50,624 nucleotides of DNA from assembly GCA_028724185.1 (NCBI GenBank), contig JAQYDN010000020.1:1-50624 (forward strand), given 5' to 3'. The notes beneath the pieces are model-generated. The model was given only the letters and a program-made list of their open reading frames with translations. It was not told the origin of the DNA and did no database searches. Below, one piece after another: positions 42,248 through 50,423 of the stretch; position 1 is the first letter of the stretch; the number at the start of each line of letters is the position of its first letter. Source of the stretch: Bacillota bacterium. GTDB lineage: Bacteria > Bacillota > Clostridia > Tissierellales > Peptoniphilaceae. A program made the position numbers and the translations under genes.

Positions 42248-43149
42248 TTGAGCACCGCAAAATATAAAATCATCAGAAGGACAAAACATCCTCCCGCCCG
42301 ATAGGCGAACGCCGACTCCGCGTAGTCTCTTTCCAAAAAACGAATCTCCCCGTCATAAAGCCTGGACTCCATCGCCGAATAGGAATCCAAGGCCATGCGC
42401 ATCGACTTGTTAAAGAGCCTGTTGGCGATCATCTCGGCGGATTTCAACGTCCTCTTATAAGAGGTCAAACCCAATCTCGAGTTCGCGGAGTTTTGCATGG
42501 AGGCGAGGAGACTCGAGAGCGTAAAGATATACCTGTATATAAGGTATGTGATTTCTATAAAGACCTTGGGACACTTGATCTTTCTCAAAAAATAAATGAT
42601 GTCTCCAATGGGCGTCGTAATCGCCAAACCGATCAGACAACTCACCGACGCGAGGGAGACGAGGCTGAGGTTTATCGCCCTAAGCTGCGATTTTTCGCTG
42701 ATCGAAAAATACAAGTTAAACAGTTTGACGGACATCTCTCCCGCGGGGTCTTTCGTGACCGATACGATAATGCCTATGGCGGACATAAAGATAAAGATCA
42801 CAGGCGCCGCCATCATATCCAAATAACTGCGCAAATCGGCTCCCGCGTGCGTCAGAAAAAACCCTATCGAGAGGACCAGGACCAAACCGGATAAAGCCGT
42901 CGACTTGGCGGCTACTAAAAATAGAATGAGTCCTAGGGAAAACACGACCTTGGGCGCGGGGTGGATCCCGGCGAGTTCGGAGGCGTTGGAGATATTTTCC
43001 ATCGACAAGAGATTGCTGTGATGGTGGTCTCTCTTGTCGACGATCGAAAAAATAACGGGGAGCGAGCATAGGCAAGCCAACAGACCATTTGAAATTCTCC
43101 CTTGGCCCAGTAAATACAGGACAAGGGAGAAGAGAATCGCTCGAACCAT
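42244..43149 (-). CDS. cbiQ: Cobalt ECF transporter T component CbiQ
   Basis: A 301-residue membrane protein with several hydrophobic helices in the first 220 residues (AILFSLVLYLLGQG; VVFSLGLILFLVAAKSTALSG; SLVSLASVSCLIGLAITTPIG) and the T-component coupling helices ending in SANSRLGLTSYKRTLKSAEMI and MALDSYSAMESRLYDGE. The Ala-Arg-Gly type coupling motifs are not classical, but family placement by context and length is sound. The start at ATG 43149 is two bases beyond the cbiN stop; the longer frame to 43284 lies within cbiN and is rejected. It couples the ATPase to CbiM. Confidence 0.88.
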   Translation of the reverse strand: MVRAILFSLVLYLLGQGRISNGLLACLCSLPVIFSIVDKRDHHHSNLLSMENISNASELAGIHPAPKVVFSLGLILFLVAAKSTALSGLVLVLSIGFFLTHAGADLRSYLDMMAAPVIFIFMSAIGIIVSVTKDPAGEMSVKLFNLYFSISEKSQLRAINLSLVSLASVSCLIGLAITTPIGDIIYFLRKIKCPKVFIEITYLIYRYIFTLSSLLASMQNSANSRLGLTSYKRTLKSAEMIANRLFNKSMRMALDSYSAMESRLYDGEIRFLERDYAESAFAYRAGGCFVLLMILYFAVLK

Positions 43150-43150
43150 C

Positions 43151-43504
43151 TTATGACTTTTTATATTTCTTTCGGCCGATGAGATATCCGCATCCCAGGC
43201 CGATGACGCCGGAGCCGATGGCCGCCTGCAGGGCGAATAACAGAGATTCGGTTTCCCCGCCGGGAAGTTCGACGACCGGCTCAAACCGTCCTCTTGTTTT
43301 TATTGACCCTCGTCTTGTTTCCCCGCCGGGAAGTTCGACGACCGGCTCAAACCACGGCTTGTAATTCGGATTCAACTCGGAAATGACATCTTTCGCCCGG
43401 TCATCCGCCCCGCCGAAGTCGGAATTTTTAATCATAAGTAGGGGGACGACTGCGATGACGACACAAAGAATGATCAGTAATATTGCTTTTTTAGAATTTT
43501 TCAT
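43151..43504 (-). CDS. cbiN: Cobalt transport protein CbiN with internal 66-bp duplication
   Basis: A 117-residue two-helix protein. The N-terminal helix is AILLIILCVVIAVVPLLMI, the extracytoplasmic loop contains NPNYKPWFEPVVELPGGET, and the C-terminal ESLLFALQAAIGSGVIGLGCGYLIG helix has the CbiN signature. CbiN helps CbiM load cobalt. The loop segment FEPVVELPGGET occurs twice, 22 residues apart, because 66 bp are tandemly duplicated in frame (43251-43353), so the protein is longer than the family norm of about 90-100. It starts two bases after the cbiM stop (stop 43506, start ATG 43504). Confidence 0.9.
   Translation of the reverse strand: MKNSKKAILLIILCVVIAVVPLLMIKNSDFGGADDRAKDVISELNPNYKPWFEPVVELPGGETRRGSIKTRGRFEPVVELPGGETESLLFALQAAIGSGVIGLGCGYLIGRKKYKKS
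43251..43353 (-). repeat. 66-bp in-frame tandem duplication inside cbiN
   Basis: A 37-base sequence occurs exactly twice (43251-43287 and 43317-43353), 66 bases apart. The 29 bases between the copies differ from the flanks. The repeat adds 22 codons to cbiN and keeps the frame. Confidence 0.9.
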
Positions 43505-43505
43505 C

Positions 43506-44246
43506 TTAGGCCCTCCTATATGTTTCGAGCGAGTTGAGCTCTTCCCTGGCGAGGGAATCGAGCCCCATAACGATGACGACGGTGAGCAAGCCTTCGATGA
43601 CGGCGAGCGGGATTTGCGTCACGGCAAAGACCGCGGCAAACTTTCCGAAAGAAGCCGCCACGCCGCCGACCGGCGCCGGATAAGCCACGGCCAGTTGCAC
43701 AGAGGTAACCACATAAGTAAATAAGTCGCCCAGAGACGCCGCTAAAAAGATCGCCACATGGTTATTCATCTTCGCTTTTTTAGCTCCCCGATAAATGGCA
43801 TACGACACGAGGGGCCCGGCGATCCCCATGGAAAACGTGTTGGCCCCGAGGGTCGTCAGTCCGCCGTGGGCGAGCAAAATGGCCTGGAACAACAACACGA
43901 TAAGGCTGATGATCGACGCCACGGTAGGCCCGAATAAGATGGCCGCAAGACCCGTTCCGGTCGGGTGAGACGACGACCCGGTGACGGAGGGGATCTTCAG
44001 GGCCGAGAGGACAAAGGCGTAGGCCCCCGCCATCGCTAAAATAATCATGGCCTTTCGGTTGTGCGTCGTTATATTCTTCAAGTTTTTCATCCCGACAGCG
44101 ATGAAGGGAATACATATCACGCCCCACGCGATACAGTACTTGACCGGCAAAAACCCCTCCATAATGTGCATGGCATTGGCTACGGGGTTGATCCCGAAGA
44201 CGAAAACCAAGGCACATGCCGTCGCGAGTAAAGCTTTTTTCTTCAT
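43506..44246 (-). CDS. cbiM: Cobalt ECF transporter substrate-binding protein CbiM
   Basis: A 246-residue S component. The signal/anchor ([25 protein letters not shown]) is followed by the metal-binding [18 protein letters not shown] at the mature N-terminus, whose His2-type ligand is the cobalt site. Six further helices follow, e.g. [26 protein letters not shown]. It binds Co2+ outside and passes it to the transporter for cobalamin synthesis. The start follows AAAGGAGGAAATGA. It is the first gene of cbiMNQO and sits about 45 bases after the terminator of a cobalamin riboswitch. Confidence 0.95.
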   Translation of the reverse strand: MKKKALLATACALVFVFGINPVANAMHIMEGFLPVKYCIAWGVICIPFIAVGMKNLKNITTHNRKAMIILAMAGAYAFVLSALKIPSVTGSSSHPTGTGLAAILFGPTVASIISLIVLLFQAILLAHGGLTTLGANTFSMGIAGPLVSYAIYRGAKKAKMNNHVAIFLAASLGDLFTYVVTSVQLAVAYPAPVGGVAASFGKFAAVFAVTQIPLAVIEGLLTVVIVMGLDSLAREELNSLETYRRA

Positions 44247-44291
44247 TCATTTCCTCCTTTAATCATCACATCGATCGTCTTACGAGACCCA

Positions 44292-44530
44292 ATAAAAAAG
44301 CACCGACTCAAAAATCAGCGCGCGAAAATTAAAGGTTATCGTCCAGTATGTTGAGTCCGAACATGTTGGACAACCTCATTGCGGGTATTCTGACTTAAAG
44401 ATCCTCGCTCGGCTAAACCTTCCCGGATGGCTCCAGTGGCATCACTTAGCCTCGCTCCCTTATTACAGCAGCGATCCTGTTTGAGATTTGCACTCAATTC
44501 CTTGGAAACGATCCAAAACCACAATGACAT
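44292..44530 (-). ncRNA. Cobalamin (B12) riboswitch with terminator, controlling cbiMNQO
   Basis: The minus-strand leader shows AdoCbl-type elements: GGAATTGAGTGCAAATCTCAAACAGG, GCTGCTGTAATAAGGGAG, GATGCCACTGG...CCGGGAAGG, and the B12 box AAGTCAGAATACCCGC (44396-44381). Downstream there are a GTCC/GGAC stem loop and a terminator AGTCGGTGCTTTTTT (44322-44292) with G-U pairs in the stem. High cobalamin should end transcription before cbiM. The order and spacing are those of the class; exact pairing was not computed. Confidence 0.85.
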
Positions 44531-44692
44531 TCTCTTTTTTTATTACTCTCATCATATCAAATGCGACACTCGAATGCGAGATGTTTTGAAAGAGATTCTC
44601 TTTACGAGGCGAAAAACGTTTGAGACTTCCGATTCGACAAAGCCGCCGGGATCGACTCTCTTTCCGATTTCCGCTTGCAAACGATCCGCAAA

Positions 44693-44719
44693 CAAAAAAG
44701 ACTGCGCGTCCACAGACTC
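44693..44719 (-). terminator. uppP terminator
   Basis: AGTCTGTG-GACG-CGCAGTCT, a stem with one mismatch, followed by TTTTTT on the minus strand, about 45 bases after the uppP stop. Confidence 0.65.
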
Positions 44720-44762
44720 ACAGCCTCTTCTCTCCTCGTCCATGCATTTTACCCGCACTCCG

Positions 44763-45584
44763 TTAGTGGAGGGCGAAGTACGAAAAGACGACGAGCCCCA
44801 AGATAATACGGTAGTAACCGAACACTTGGAAGTCTCTCTTTCGAATGTAGTTCATAAATTTCTTGATGACGACGATGGAGACGACGAAACTTACGACGCC
44901 GCCGAGCACGATCAACAGCCATTGATACGCGCTGAAGACCATGCCGTTTTTAACGATCTTTAAAAGCGTCGCCCCGAACATGGTGGGGATCGCCAGGAAG
45001 AACGAAAACTCGGCGGCCGCCCCGCGTCCCACGCCCAAGAGCAGCGCGCCCAAAATCGTCGCGGCGCTCCGGCTCGTGCCGGGGACCATGGCGAGACACT
45101 GCGCGAATCCGATCAACAGCGCCATACCGTAGGGTATGTTTTCGACGCGGCGTACGCGCGCGTAGTGGCCCTTTTTCTTATTTCTGCGCTCGATGACGAT
45201 GATAAGCACCCCGTAGAGAATAAGGGTCGTCGCGACGACCTGCGGACGAAACAGGTGGGCGTCGATAAAATCGTCGAACAGAAAACCCAAGATCGCCGAG
45301 GGAATCACGCCGATAATGACCTTAAGCCACAGATTCAACGTCCGCGAATCGGCCTTGATTTCTCCCTCTTCGTTCCGTCTGAAGGGCCACAGTTTCCAAA
45401 AATACAGGACGACCACCGCCAGGATGGCGCCCAGTTGAATGCACACGTCAAACGCGTTTTGAAAACTCTGGGGGTGGAGTGCGAACCACTCGTGGGCCAA
45501 GATCAAGTGTCCCGTGCTGGAAACCGGCAAGAACTCGGTAATCCCCTCGACAATCCCCAGTATGATGACGTTAATAATATCCAT
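44763..45584 (-). CDS. uppP: Undecaprenyl-diphosphatase UppP (BacA)
   Basis: A 273-residue multi-spanning membrane enzyme that removes the terminal phosphate of undecaprenyl pyrophosphate, recycling the carrier lipid for cell-wall synthesis; overproduction gives bacitracin resistance. Motif 1 is EGITEFLPVSSTGHLIL at residue 14 and motif 2 is MVPGTSRSAATI near 170, both with the catalytic Glu/Ser/Arg residues intact. Seven or eight hydrophobic segments are visible. CGGAGGATAT precedes the ATG. It follows dnaB by 11 bases, so it may belong to the same transcript, and it is followed by a terminator. Confidence 0.95.
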   Translation of the reverse strand: MDIINVIILGIVEGITEFLPVSSTGHLILAHEWFALHPQSFQNAFDVCIQLGAILAVVVLYFWKLWPFRRNEEGEIKADSRTLNLWLKVIIGVIPSAILGFLFDDFIDAHLFRPQVVATTLILYGVLIIVIERRNKKKGHYARVRRVENIPYGMALLIGFAQCLAMVPGTSRSAATILGALLLGVGRGAAAEFSFFLAIPTMFGATLLKIVKNGMVFSAYQWLLIVLGGVVSFVVSIVVIKKFMNYIRKRDFQVFGYYRIILGLVVFSYFALH

Positions 45585-45595
45585 ATATCCTCCGA

Positions 45596-46924
45596 TTAGG
45601 CTTGTAAGTTTACGAATTTCGTATATTCACTCTTGAACAGGAGCTCGACCGTTCCCGTCGGGCCGTTTCTGTGCTTGGCAATGATCAACTCGCCTAATCC
45701 CTGCTTTTCCGTATCGGGATTGTAATAGTCGTCCCGGTACAGGAACATGACGATGTCGGCGTCCTGCTCGATCGCGCCCGACTCTCTCAAGTCCGAAAGA
45801 ATCGGGCGGTGGTCGGCGCGCATTTCGGGCGCGCGCGACAACTGCGAGAGCGCAATGACGGGAACGTCGAGTTCCTTCGCGATCCCCTTCAGCTGCCTCG
45901 AAATCGCCGAGATTTCCTGTTGCCTCGACTCGGCGCGGCTCCCGACTTCCATCAACTGCAAGTAGTCGATCACCACGAGGTCGAGCTTTCTTTCGGCCTT
46001 GAGACGCCGACACTTCGCCTTGACCTCGAGGGGGGTAATCCCCGCCGTGTCGTCGATATAAATATTCATCTCGTTCATATACGTCATGGTCTCGATGACC
46101 TTCGACCACTCCTCGGTGGTCAAGTCGCCCGAGATGATCTTCATCAGATCCACGTGGCTGAGCGAGGAGAGAATACGTTGAGACAGCTGGTTTCTGCTCA
46201 TCTCGAGAGAAAACATCGCCACCGTCGCGTTATCCTTTAACGCCGCGTTGGTCGCGATGTTTACCATAAGCGCCGTCTTTCCCATCGAGGGACGCGCCGC
46301 GAGCAGGACGAGGTCGGCCTTTTGAAGCCCCGAGGTCTTTCGGTCCAGGTCGATAAATCCCGTGGTGAGACCCGTGAGCCCGCCCTTGTTTTCGGAGCGC
46401 TTCTGCATCACATCGAAGGTCGTCACCATCACCTCGCTCATGTCGATGAGCCCGTTGCGCTGGTTGTCCTGGGTGATGTCGAAGATGGTCTTTTCCGCCT
46501 TTTCGATGATCGCACCGACGTCGTCATCGTCGCGGTAGCTGTCCTCGACGATCTCGCTCCCCGCGCGAATCAGCGCGCGCAGCGTGGACTTCTCCTTGAT
46601 GATGTTGCAGTAGGCTTCGGTGTTTGAAACGGCACCGGCGCCCGAGGTCAAACGCCCCAAATAAGTATAGCCGCCGACAGCTTCCAATTGTCCGCTCTTT
46701 TTTAAGAAGTCGGACAGGGTAATCATGTCGGCAGGCTCATTTTTATTATACAGTTGAAGGATGCCCTTAAAGATGGCTCGGTGGGCGTCGAAATAGAAAT
46801 CGTCGTCGTGCACGATTTCGACGGCGGTGGTTATCGCCGATTTATCGAGCAGCATCGCCCCGAGCACGGAGCGCTCGGCCTCCTCGTCATAGGGGGGCGT
46901 CCTTCCGACGTCTTGTTCAGACAT
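45596..46924 (-). CDS. dnaB: Replicative DNA helicase DnaB (DnaC in Bacillus)
   Basis: A 442-residue hexameric helicase. The N-terminal primase-interacting domain (PPYDEEAERSVLGAMLLDKSA) is linked to the RecA-like domain with Walker A ARPSMGKTALMVNIA, Walker B LVVIDYLQLM, the arginine-finger region SDLRESGAIEQDADIVMFLYRDDYYN and the C-terminal AKHRNGPTGTVELLF. No intein. It unwinds DNA at the replication fork. Its ATG shares a base with the rplI stop (TAATG), as in many Firmicutes. Length is typical. Confidence 0.97.
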   Translation of the reverse strand: MSEQDVGRTPPYDEEAERSVLGAMLLDKSAITTAVEIVHDDDFYFDAHRAIFKGILQLYNKNEPADMITLSDFLKKSGQLEAVGGYTYLGRLTSGAGAVSNTEAYCNIIKEKSTLRALIRAGSEIVEDSYRDDDDVGAIIEKAEKTIFDITQDNQRNGLIDMSEVMVTTFDVMQKRSENKGGLTGLTTGFIDLDRKTSGLQKADLVLLAARPSMGKTALMVNIATNAALKDNATVAMFSLEMSRNQLSQRILSSLSHVDLMKIISGDLTTEEWSKVIETMTYMNEMNIYIDDTAGITPLEVKAKCRRLKAERKLDLVVIDYLQLMEVGSRAESRQQEISAISRQLKGIAKELDVPVIALSQLSRAPEMRADHRPILSDLRESGAIEQDADIVMFLYRDDYYNPDTEKQGLGELIIAKHRNGPTGTVELLFKSEYTKFVNLQA

Positions 46925-47370
46925 TATTCGGCGTCGACGACGACGGTTACATTCGCGCTCACATCACCGTGAAGTTTGACGGTTACGGCGTGGTTGCCCG
47001 TGGTCTTGATGTTTTCAGGGAGGACGATTTTTTTCTTGTCGATCTTGATGCCGAACAGTTCGTTCATGCGCTCGACGATGTCCTTCGCCGTGATGGCACC
47101 GAACAATTTTCCACCTTCGCCGCCCTTGGCCTTTAAGTCGACCGGCTTGGATTCGAGGACGGCCTTTCGCTCTTCGGCTTCTTTGACGCGTTCCGCTTCG
47201 TCGGCCGCTTCCTTCGCCTTCATTTCTTTCCAGTTTTCCAAGTTTTTCGGCGTCGCTTCGATCGCGAGCTTTCTCGGAAAGAGGAAGTTACGGGCGTATC
47301 CCGGCTTTGCGTCGACTAAATCGCCCTCTTGACCCAACTTGTTGACATTTTCTAATAAGATAATTTTCAT
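46924..47370 (-). CDS. rplI: 50S ribosomal protein L9
   Basis: A 148-residue ribosomal protein L9. The N-terminal rRNA-binding domain is MKIILLENVNKLGQEGDLVDAKPGYARNFLFPRKLA, a long helix follows, and the C-terminal domain ends VTVKLHGDVSANVTVVV. Part of the large subunit near the L1 stalk. The ATG overlaps the gdpP stop by four bases. The yybS-gdpP-rplI-dnaB order is conserved in Firmicutes. Confidence 0.97.
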   Translation of the reverse strand: MKIILLENVNKLGQEGDLVDAKPGYARNFLFPRKLAIEATPKNLENWKEMKAKEAADEAERVKEAEERKAVLESKPVDLKAKGGEGGKLFGAITAKDIVERMNELFGIKIDKKKIVLPENIKTTGNHAVTVKLHGDVSANVTVVVDAE

Positions 47371-49367
47371 GATTCTTCATCTCCCTTTTCTAAATAATTC
47401 TCGATCGCTTCGATCAGTTGATTTTCGACCTCGTCGATGTTCTCATTCTTCACTTGGGCGCCGGCCATATTTAAGTGGCCGCCTCCGCCCAGCTGTTCCA
47501 AGATCAGTTGAACGCTTATCTCGCCGAAGCTGCGTCCCGATATATGCACCACGTCCTTTTTCTTATTTAAGACGAAAGACGCTTTGACGCCGTGGATGCC
47601 GAGCAGCTCGTCGGCGGCTTGCGCGCTGACGAGGACGGAATTCGGCGTATCTTCGTCGAATCTCGAAATGGCGATATTGTCGAAGATAATCCGCGCGTTG
47701 TGTACGACTTCGGCTCTGGAGACAATCGTATCATAATCGTCTTCGAAAAAGTAACGAACTTTCGACATATCCGCGCCGGCACGCTTTAACACCGAGGCCG
47801 CCTCGAAAGTCCGAACCCCCGTCTTGAAGGTAAAGTTTTTCGTATCGACCACGATCCCGCTCATGAGCGCATTTGCCTCGAAATTCGTAAGCCCCACGTC
47901 GTCGAACATGTAGGTGAGCATCTCCGTTATCAACTCACAGGTCGACGACGCGTACGGCTCGACGTAGGATAAGAGGGGATCGTCGACGAACTCGCTCCCG
48001 CGACGGTGGTGGTCGATGACGACCACATTCGACGCCTTCTCGAGAATGGGCGGATACTCCGTAAAGGACGGCTTGTGGTTGTCGACGAGGATCAGTAAAT
48101 CGTCCTGGCGAAGCAACTCTTCGGCCCGCTCGCCCGAGATAAACCTCCGGTAGAGCTCGGGTTCTTCCTCTTCCATCCCCTTTAAGAGGACTTCGATCGA
48201 CGGATTCGACTCTTTCAAGATGATGTAGCCTTCCCGTCCCTGGTTTTCGACGGCGCGCATGACGCCGACGGCGGCACCCATCGCGTCCATATCCGGGTTC
48301 GCGTGGCCCATGACGAAGACCTTCGGCGATTTTTCGATCAATTGTCGGAGGGCGATGCCGAGTACCCTCGCCTTGACCTTGTTGCGCTTTTCGACCGCCT
48401 TGCTCTTTCCGCCAAAGTAGGCGTAGGTGTCGTCGGTGCGCACGACCACTTGGTCTCCCCCGCGACCCAAGGCGACGTCCAGACACGTATCCGCCTCTTT
48501 ATACGCGTCGATAAAGGGCAGGCCCGCCCGGCTGACGCCGGCGGAAAGCGTGATGTTGATCGACGTTCCCGCGTCGATTTCGCGAATTAAGTCGAGGATG
48601 CCGAATTTCTCTTCGATAATCGGCGCGATGTCCTCTTTGCGCATCACGATCATGTACATATCTTCCTGGAACTTGCGCACGAGTGCCTGCCGCGATCTAA
48701 AGTATTCGTTGATGCGGTGGTCGATCTCGGCAATTAAGAGCGGCCGTTCCGAGGCCGGAGCTGCGTCGACGACTTCGTCGAAGTTATCGACTTCCACGAC
48801 GATGACGATGTTTTTCGAATTGTCGTAGAGTTTTTCCATCTCGCAGTAATTGCTCCGATCGACGAAGTAGTACAGGCAGAGGACGTCTTCCTTTCCGTTT
48901 CTCTGAAAGTCGACGATGTTGCGATAAACCGCGTAGGGCGCGTCCAAAATACGGATCATCTCTCCGTTTTCGACGGGACGCAGCCCCGCCTCTTCTCCCT
49001 CGGCATCGAGCGTCGAGATCTCCTCCTGCAGATAGTCGCCGCGGAGGTTTTCGCTCTCCAAAAGCGTCGCGAAATGCGTGTTATGCCATATGATCGTCCC
49101 GTCTTCTTCGGTGACGACCATGGGAAAGGGCATGGAGAAGATCGCACGCTCCGTCACTTTCTCGAAGTCCCTGTTGAGCGACTGAATGGACGCGTTCAGC
49201 CGCTCGTTATATTTCCTCGAACTCCGATAGGCGTAGGAAGCCGCGATCACACACGCGATGGCCCCCAAGGTGCCGAGCACGGGATTGTAGGTAAACAGCA
49301 GCACGGAAAGAAGCGCGACGATGATTAAATACACGTAGTAGTCTTTAATTGAAAGTTGATGATCCAT
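47367..49367 (-). CDS. gdpP: Cyclic-di-AMP phosphodiesterase GdpP
   Basis: A 666-residue membrane c-di-AMP phosphodiesterase. Two N-terminal helices (YYVYLIIVALLSVLLFTY, PVLGTLGAIACVIAASYAY) are followed by a PAS-like domain (about residues 75-160: MPFPMVVTEEDGTIIWHN), a degenerate GGDEF domain (170-300) and the DHH/DHHA1 module with GHANPDMDAMGAAVG, DDLLILVDNHKP, VVIDHHRRG and the GGGGHLNMAGAQ end. It degrades c-di-AMP, which controls osmolyte transport and cell wall. The start is the ATG at 49367 that overlaps the yybS stop by one base (TGATG). Confidence 0.97.
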   Translation of the reverse strand: MDHQLSIKDYYVYLIIVALLSVLLFTYNPVLGTLGAIACVIAASYAYRSSRKYNERLNASIQSLNRDFEKVTERAIFSMPFPMVVTEEDGTIIWHNTHFATLLESENLRGDYLQEEISTLDAEGEEAGLRPVENGEMIRILDAPYAVYRNIVDFQRNGKEDVLCLYYFVDRSNYCEMEKLYDNSKNIVIVVEVDNFDEVVDAAPASERPLLIAEIDHRINEYFRSRQALVRKFQEDMYMIVMRKEDIAPIIEEKFGILDLIREIDAGTSINITLSAGVSRAGLPFIDAYKEADTCLDVALGRGGDQVVVRTDDTYAYFGGKSKAVEKRNKVKARVLGIALRQLIEKSPKVFVMGHANPDMDAMGAAVGVMRAVENQGREGYIILKESNPSIEVLLKGMEEEEPELYRRFISGERAEELLRQDDLLILVDNHKPSFTEYPPILEKASNVVVIDHHRRGSEFVDDPLLSYVEPYASSTCELITEMLTYMFDDVGLTNFEANALMSGIVVDTKNFTFKTGVRTFEAASVLKRAGADMSKVRYFFEDDYDTIVSRAEVVHNARIIFDNIAISRFDEDTPNSVLVSAQAADELLGIHGVKASFVLNKKKDVVHISGRSFGEISVQLILEQLGGGGHLNMAGAQVKNENIDEVENQLIEAIENYLEKGDEES

Positions 49368-50290
49368 CACTGCACTCCTTGAATGCTCCGAATATCGATA
49401 AATTGGTCGATCAGGCCGAGCGCCAAAAGACCCATCTGTCCGACGGGAATCGTAAATACGAGGACCATGATCAGACCCCTGACCAGCGGCGAACGCACGT
49501 AGCGAAGTAAAAAGAAGTTGACGATGCTGAGTCCTTGAAAGGACAAAAGCCCCAAGATAATCACGAGGCCGTTGTTGACATAGACCCCGATCTCCGGTGC
49601 GGCCGATGCCGAGACGGCGTAGGCGACAGCGAGGATGATCACCGAGGCGATCACGGGGGCCTTCGGCAGCTTCATAAAGGGAAAGGGGCCGGGGCAGACG
49701 ACTTTTTCGCCGGCGAGTTGAATATTCCTACCGCTGATTCGGTAGGACAGATAGGACATCACCACGCCCGAAAGGACGAGAAACGCCGGGAAGAGCGTCG
49801 TCGCCTGTCCGACGACCGTCTTTAATTGAGACATGACGCGACCCTGTTCGACTTCGGACAAGTTCGCGTTTTTCACGACCTCTTGTTGAATCGCGCCGAG
49901 ATCCTTTAAAAATTCTCCCGATTGAAGCGCTTGGAGCATGCCGCTGCGATACAGCACAAACCCGCAGCTTGCGACGAAGACGAACGTGCCGATCGCCATC
50001 GTCACCTTGACCGAACGGTCCGTGCGCATGCAGTAATCCATGATCAGGATCAAAGGACCCATGATCGTAAGAAGGGTCAGGCCCATCATCGGTTCGGTCA
50101 AAAGACCCGTCACGACGCAGACGCCGACGAAGACGCCCAAGATAGGCAGTGTGCCCTGGCGCCGCATTTCGGAAAGATACATCGCCGGAATAAATGCGAA
50201 GAATATCGGAATCAGCATCCCGACGATCGACAACAAAATCGAATATAAAAACAGCTTAATGACACGTGAGCTGGATACTTTTCGGTACAA
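49367..50290 (-). CDS. yybS: YybS-type DUF2232 membrane protein
   Basis: A 307-residue integral membrane protein with eight or so helices (FLYSILLSIVGMLIPIFFAF; LGVFVGVCVVTGLLTEPMMGLT; VTMAIGTFVFVASCGFVL; VIASVIILAVAYAVSASAAP). It lies between rpsR and gdpP, the place where Firmicutes have YybS (DUF2232). Function unclear; a link to c-di-AMP or to cell envelope is suggested only by its constant partner gdpP. It has a TTG start at 50290, preceded by GAGGTGATAGA. It overlaps gdpP by one base. Confidence 0.88.
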   Translation of the reverse strand: MYRKVSSSRVIKLFLYSILLSIVGMLIPIFFAFIPAMYLSEMRRQGTLPILGVFVGVCVVTGLLTEPMMGLTLLTIMGPLILIMDYCMRTDRSVKVTMAIGTFVFVASCGFVLYRSGMLQALQSGEFLKDLGAIQQEVVKNANLSEVEQGRVMSQLKTVVGQATTLFPAFLVLSGVVMSYLSYRISGRNIQLAGEKVVCPGPFPFMKLPKAPVIASVIILAVAYAVSASAAPEIGVYVNNGLVIILGLLSFQGLSIVNFFLLRYVRSPLVRGLIMVLVFTIPVGQMGLLALGLIDQFIDIRSIQGVQ

Positions 50291-50385
50291 TCTATCACCT
50301 CATATCGTAATAGTTTATCATATTTGTTGGGATAGTTCTATTCCGAGCGGCGAGCCGCGCGAAAAAATCGATTCGTCGATAAAGC

Positions 50386-50414
50386 AAGAGCCCCTGCATT
50401 GGGCAGGGGCTCCT
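50386..50414 (-). terminator. Terminator after rpsR
   Basis: AGCCCCTGC-CCAAT-GCAGGGGCT with an adjacent T-containing tail on the minus strand, ten bases after the rpsR stop. It sits between rpsR and yybS. Confidence 0.7.
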
Positions 50415-50423
50415 ATTCCACGA

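Noticed and set aside
43186-43205. Cysteine in the last CbiN helix as metal site
   Set aside because: A single Cys (GLGCGYLIG) in a membrane helix without partner ligands; no basis for a metal-site claim.
43150-43284. N-terminal extension of cbiQ
   Set aside because: Lies inside cbiN in another frame; the ATG at 43149 fits the operon pattern.
43251-43353. Possible CRISPR-like repeat pair
   Set aside because: Only two copies, inside a conserved coding frame, so it is a gene-internal duplication.
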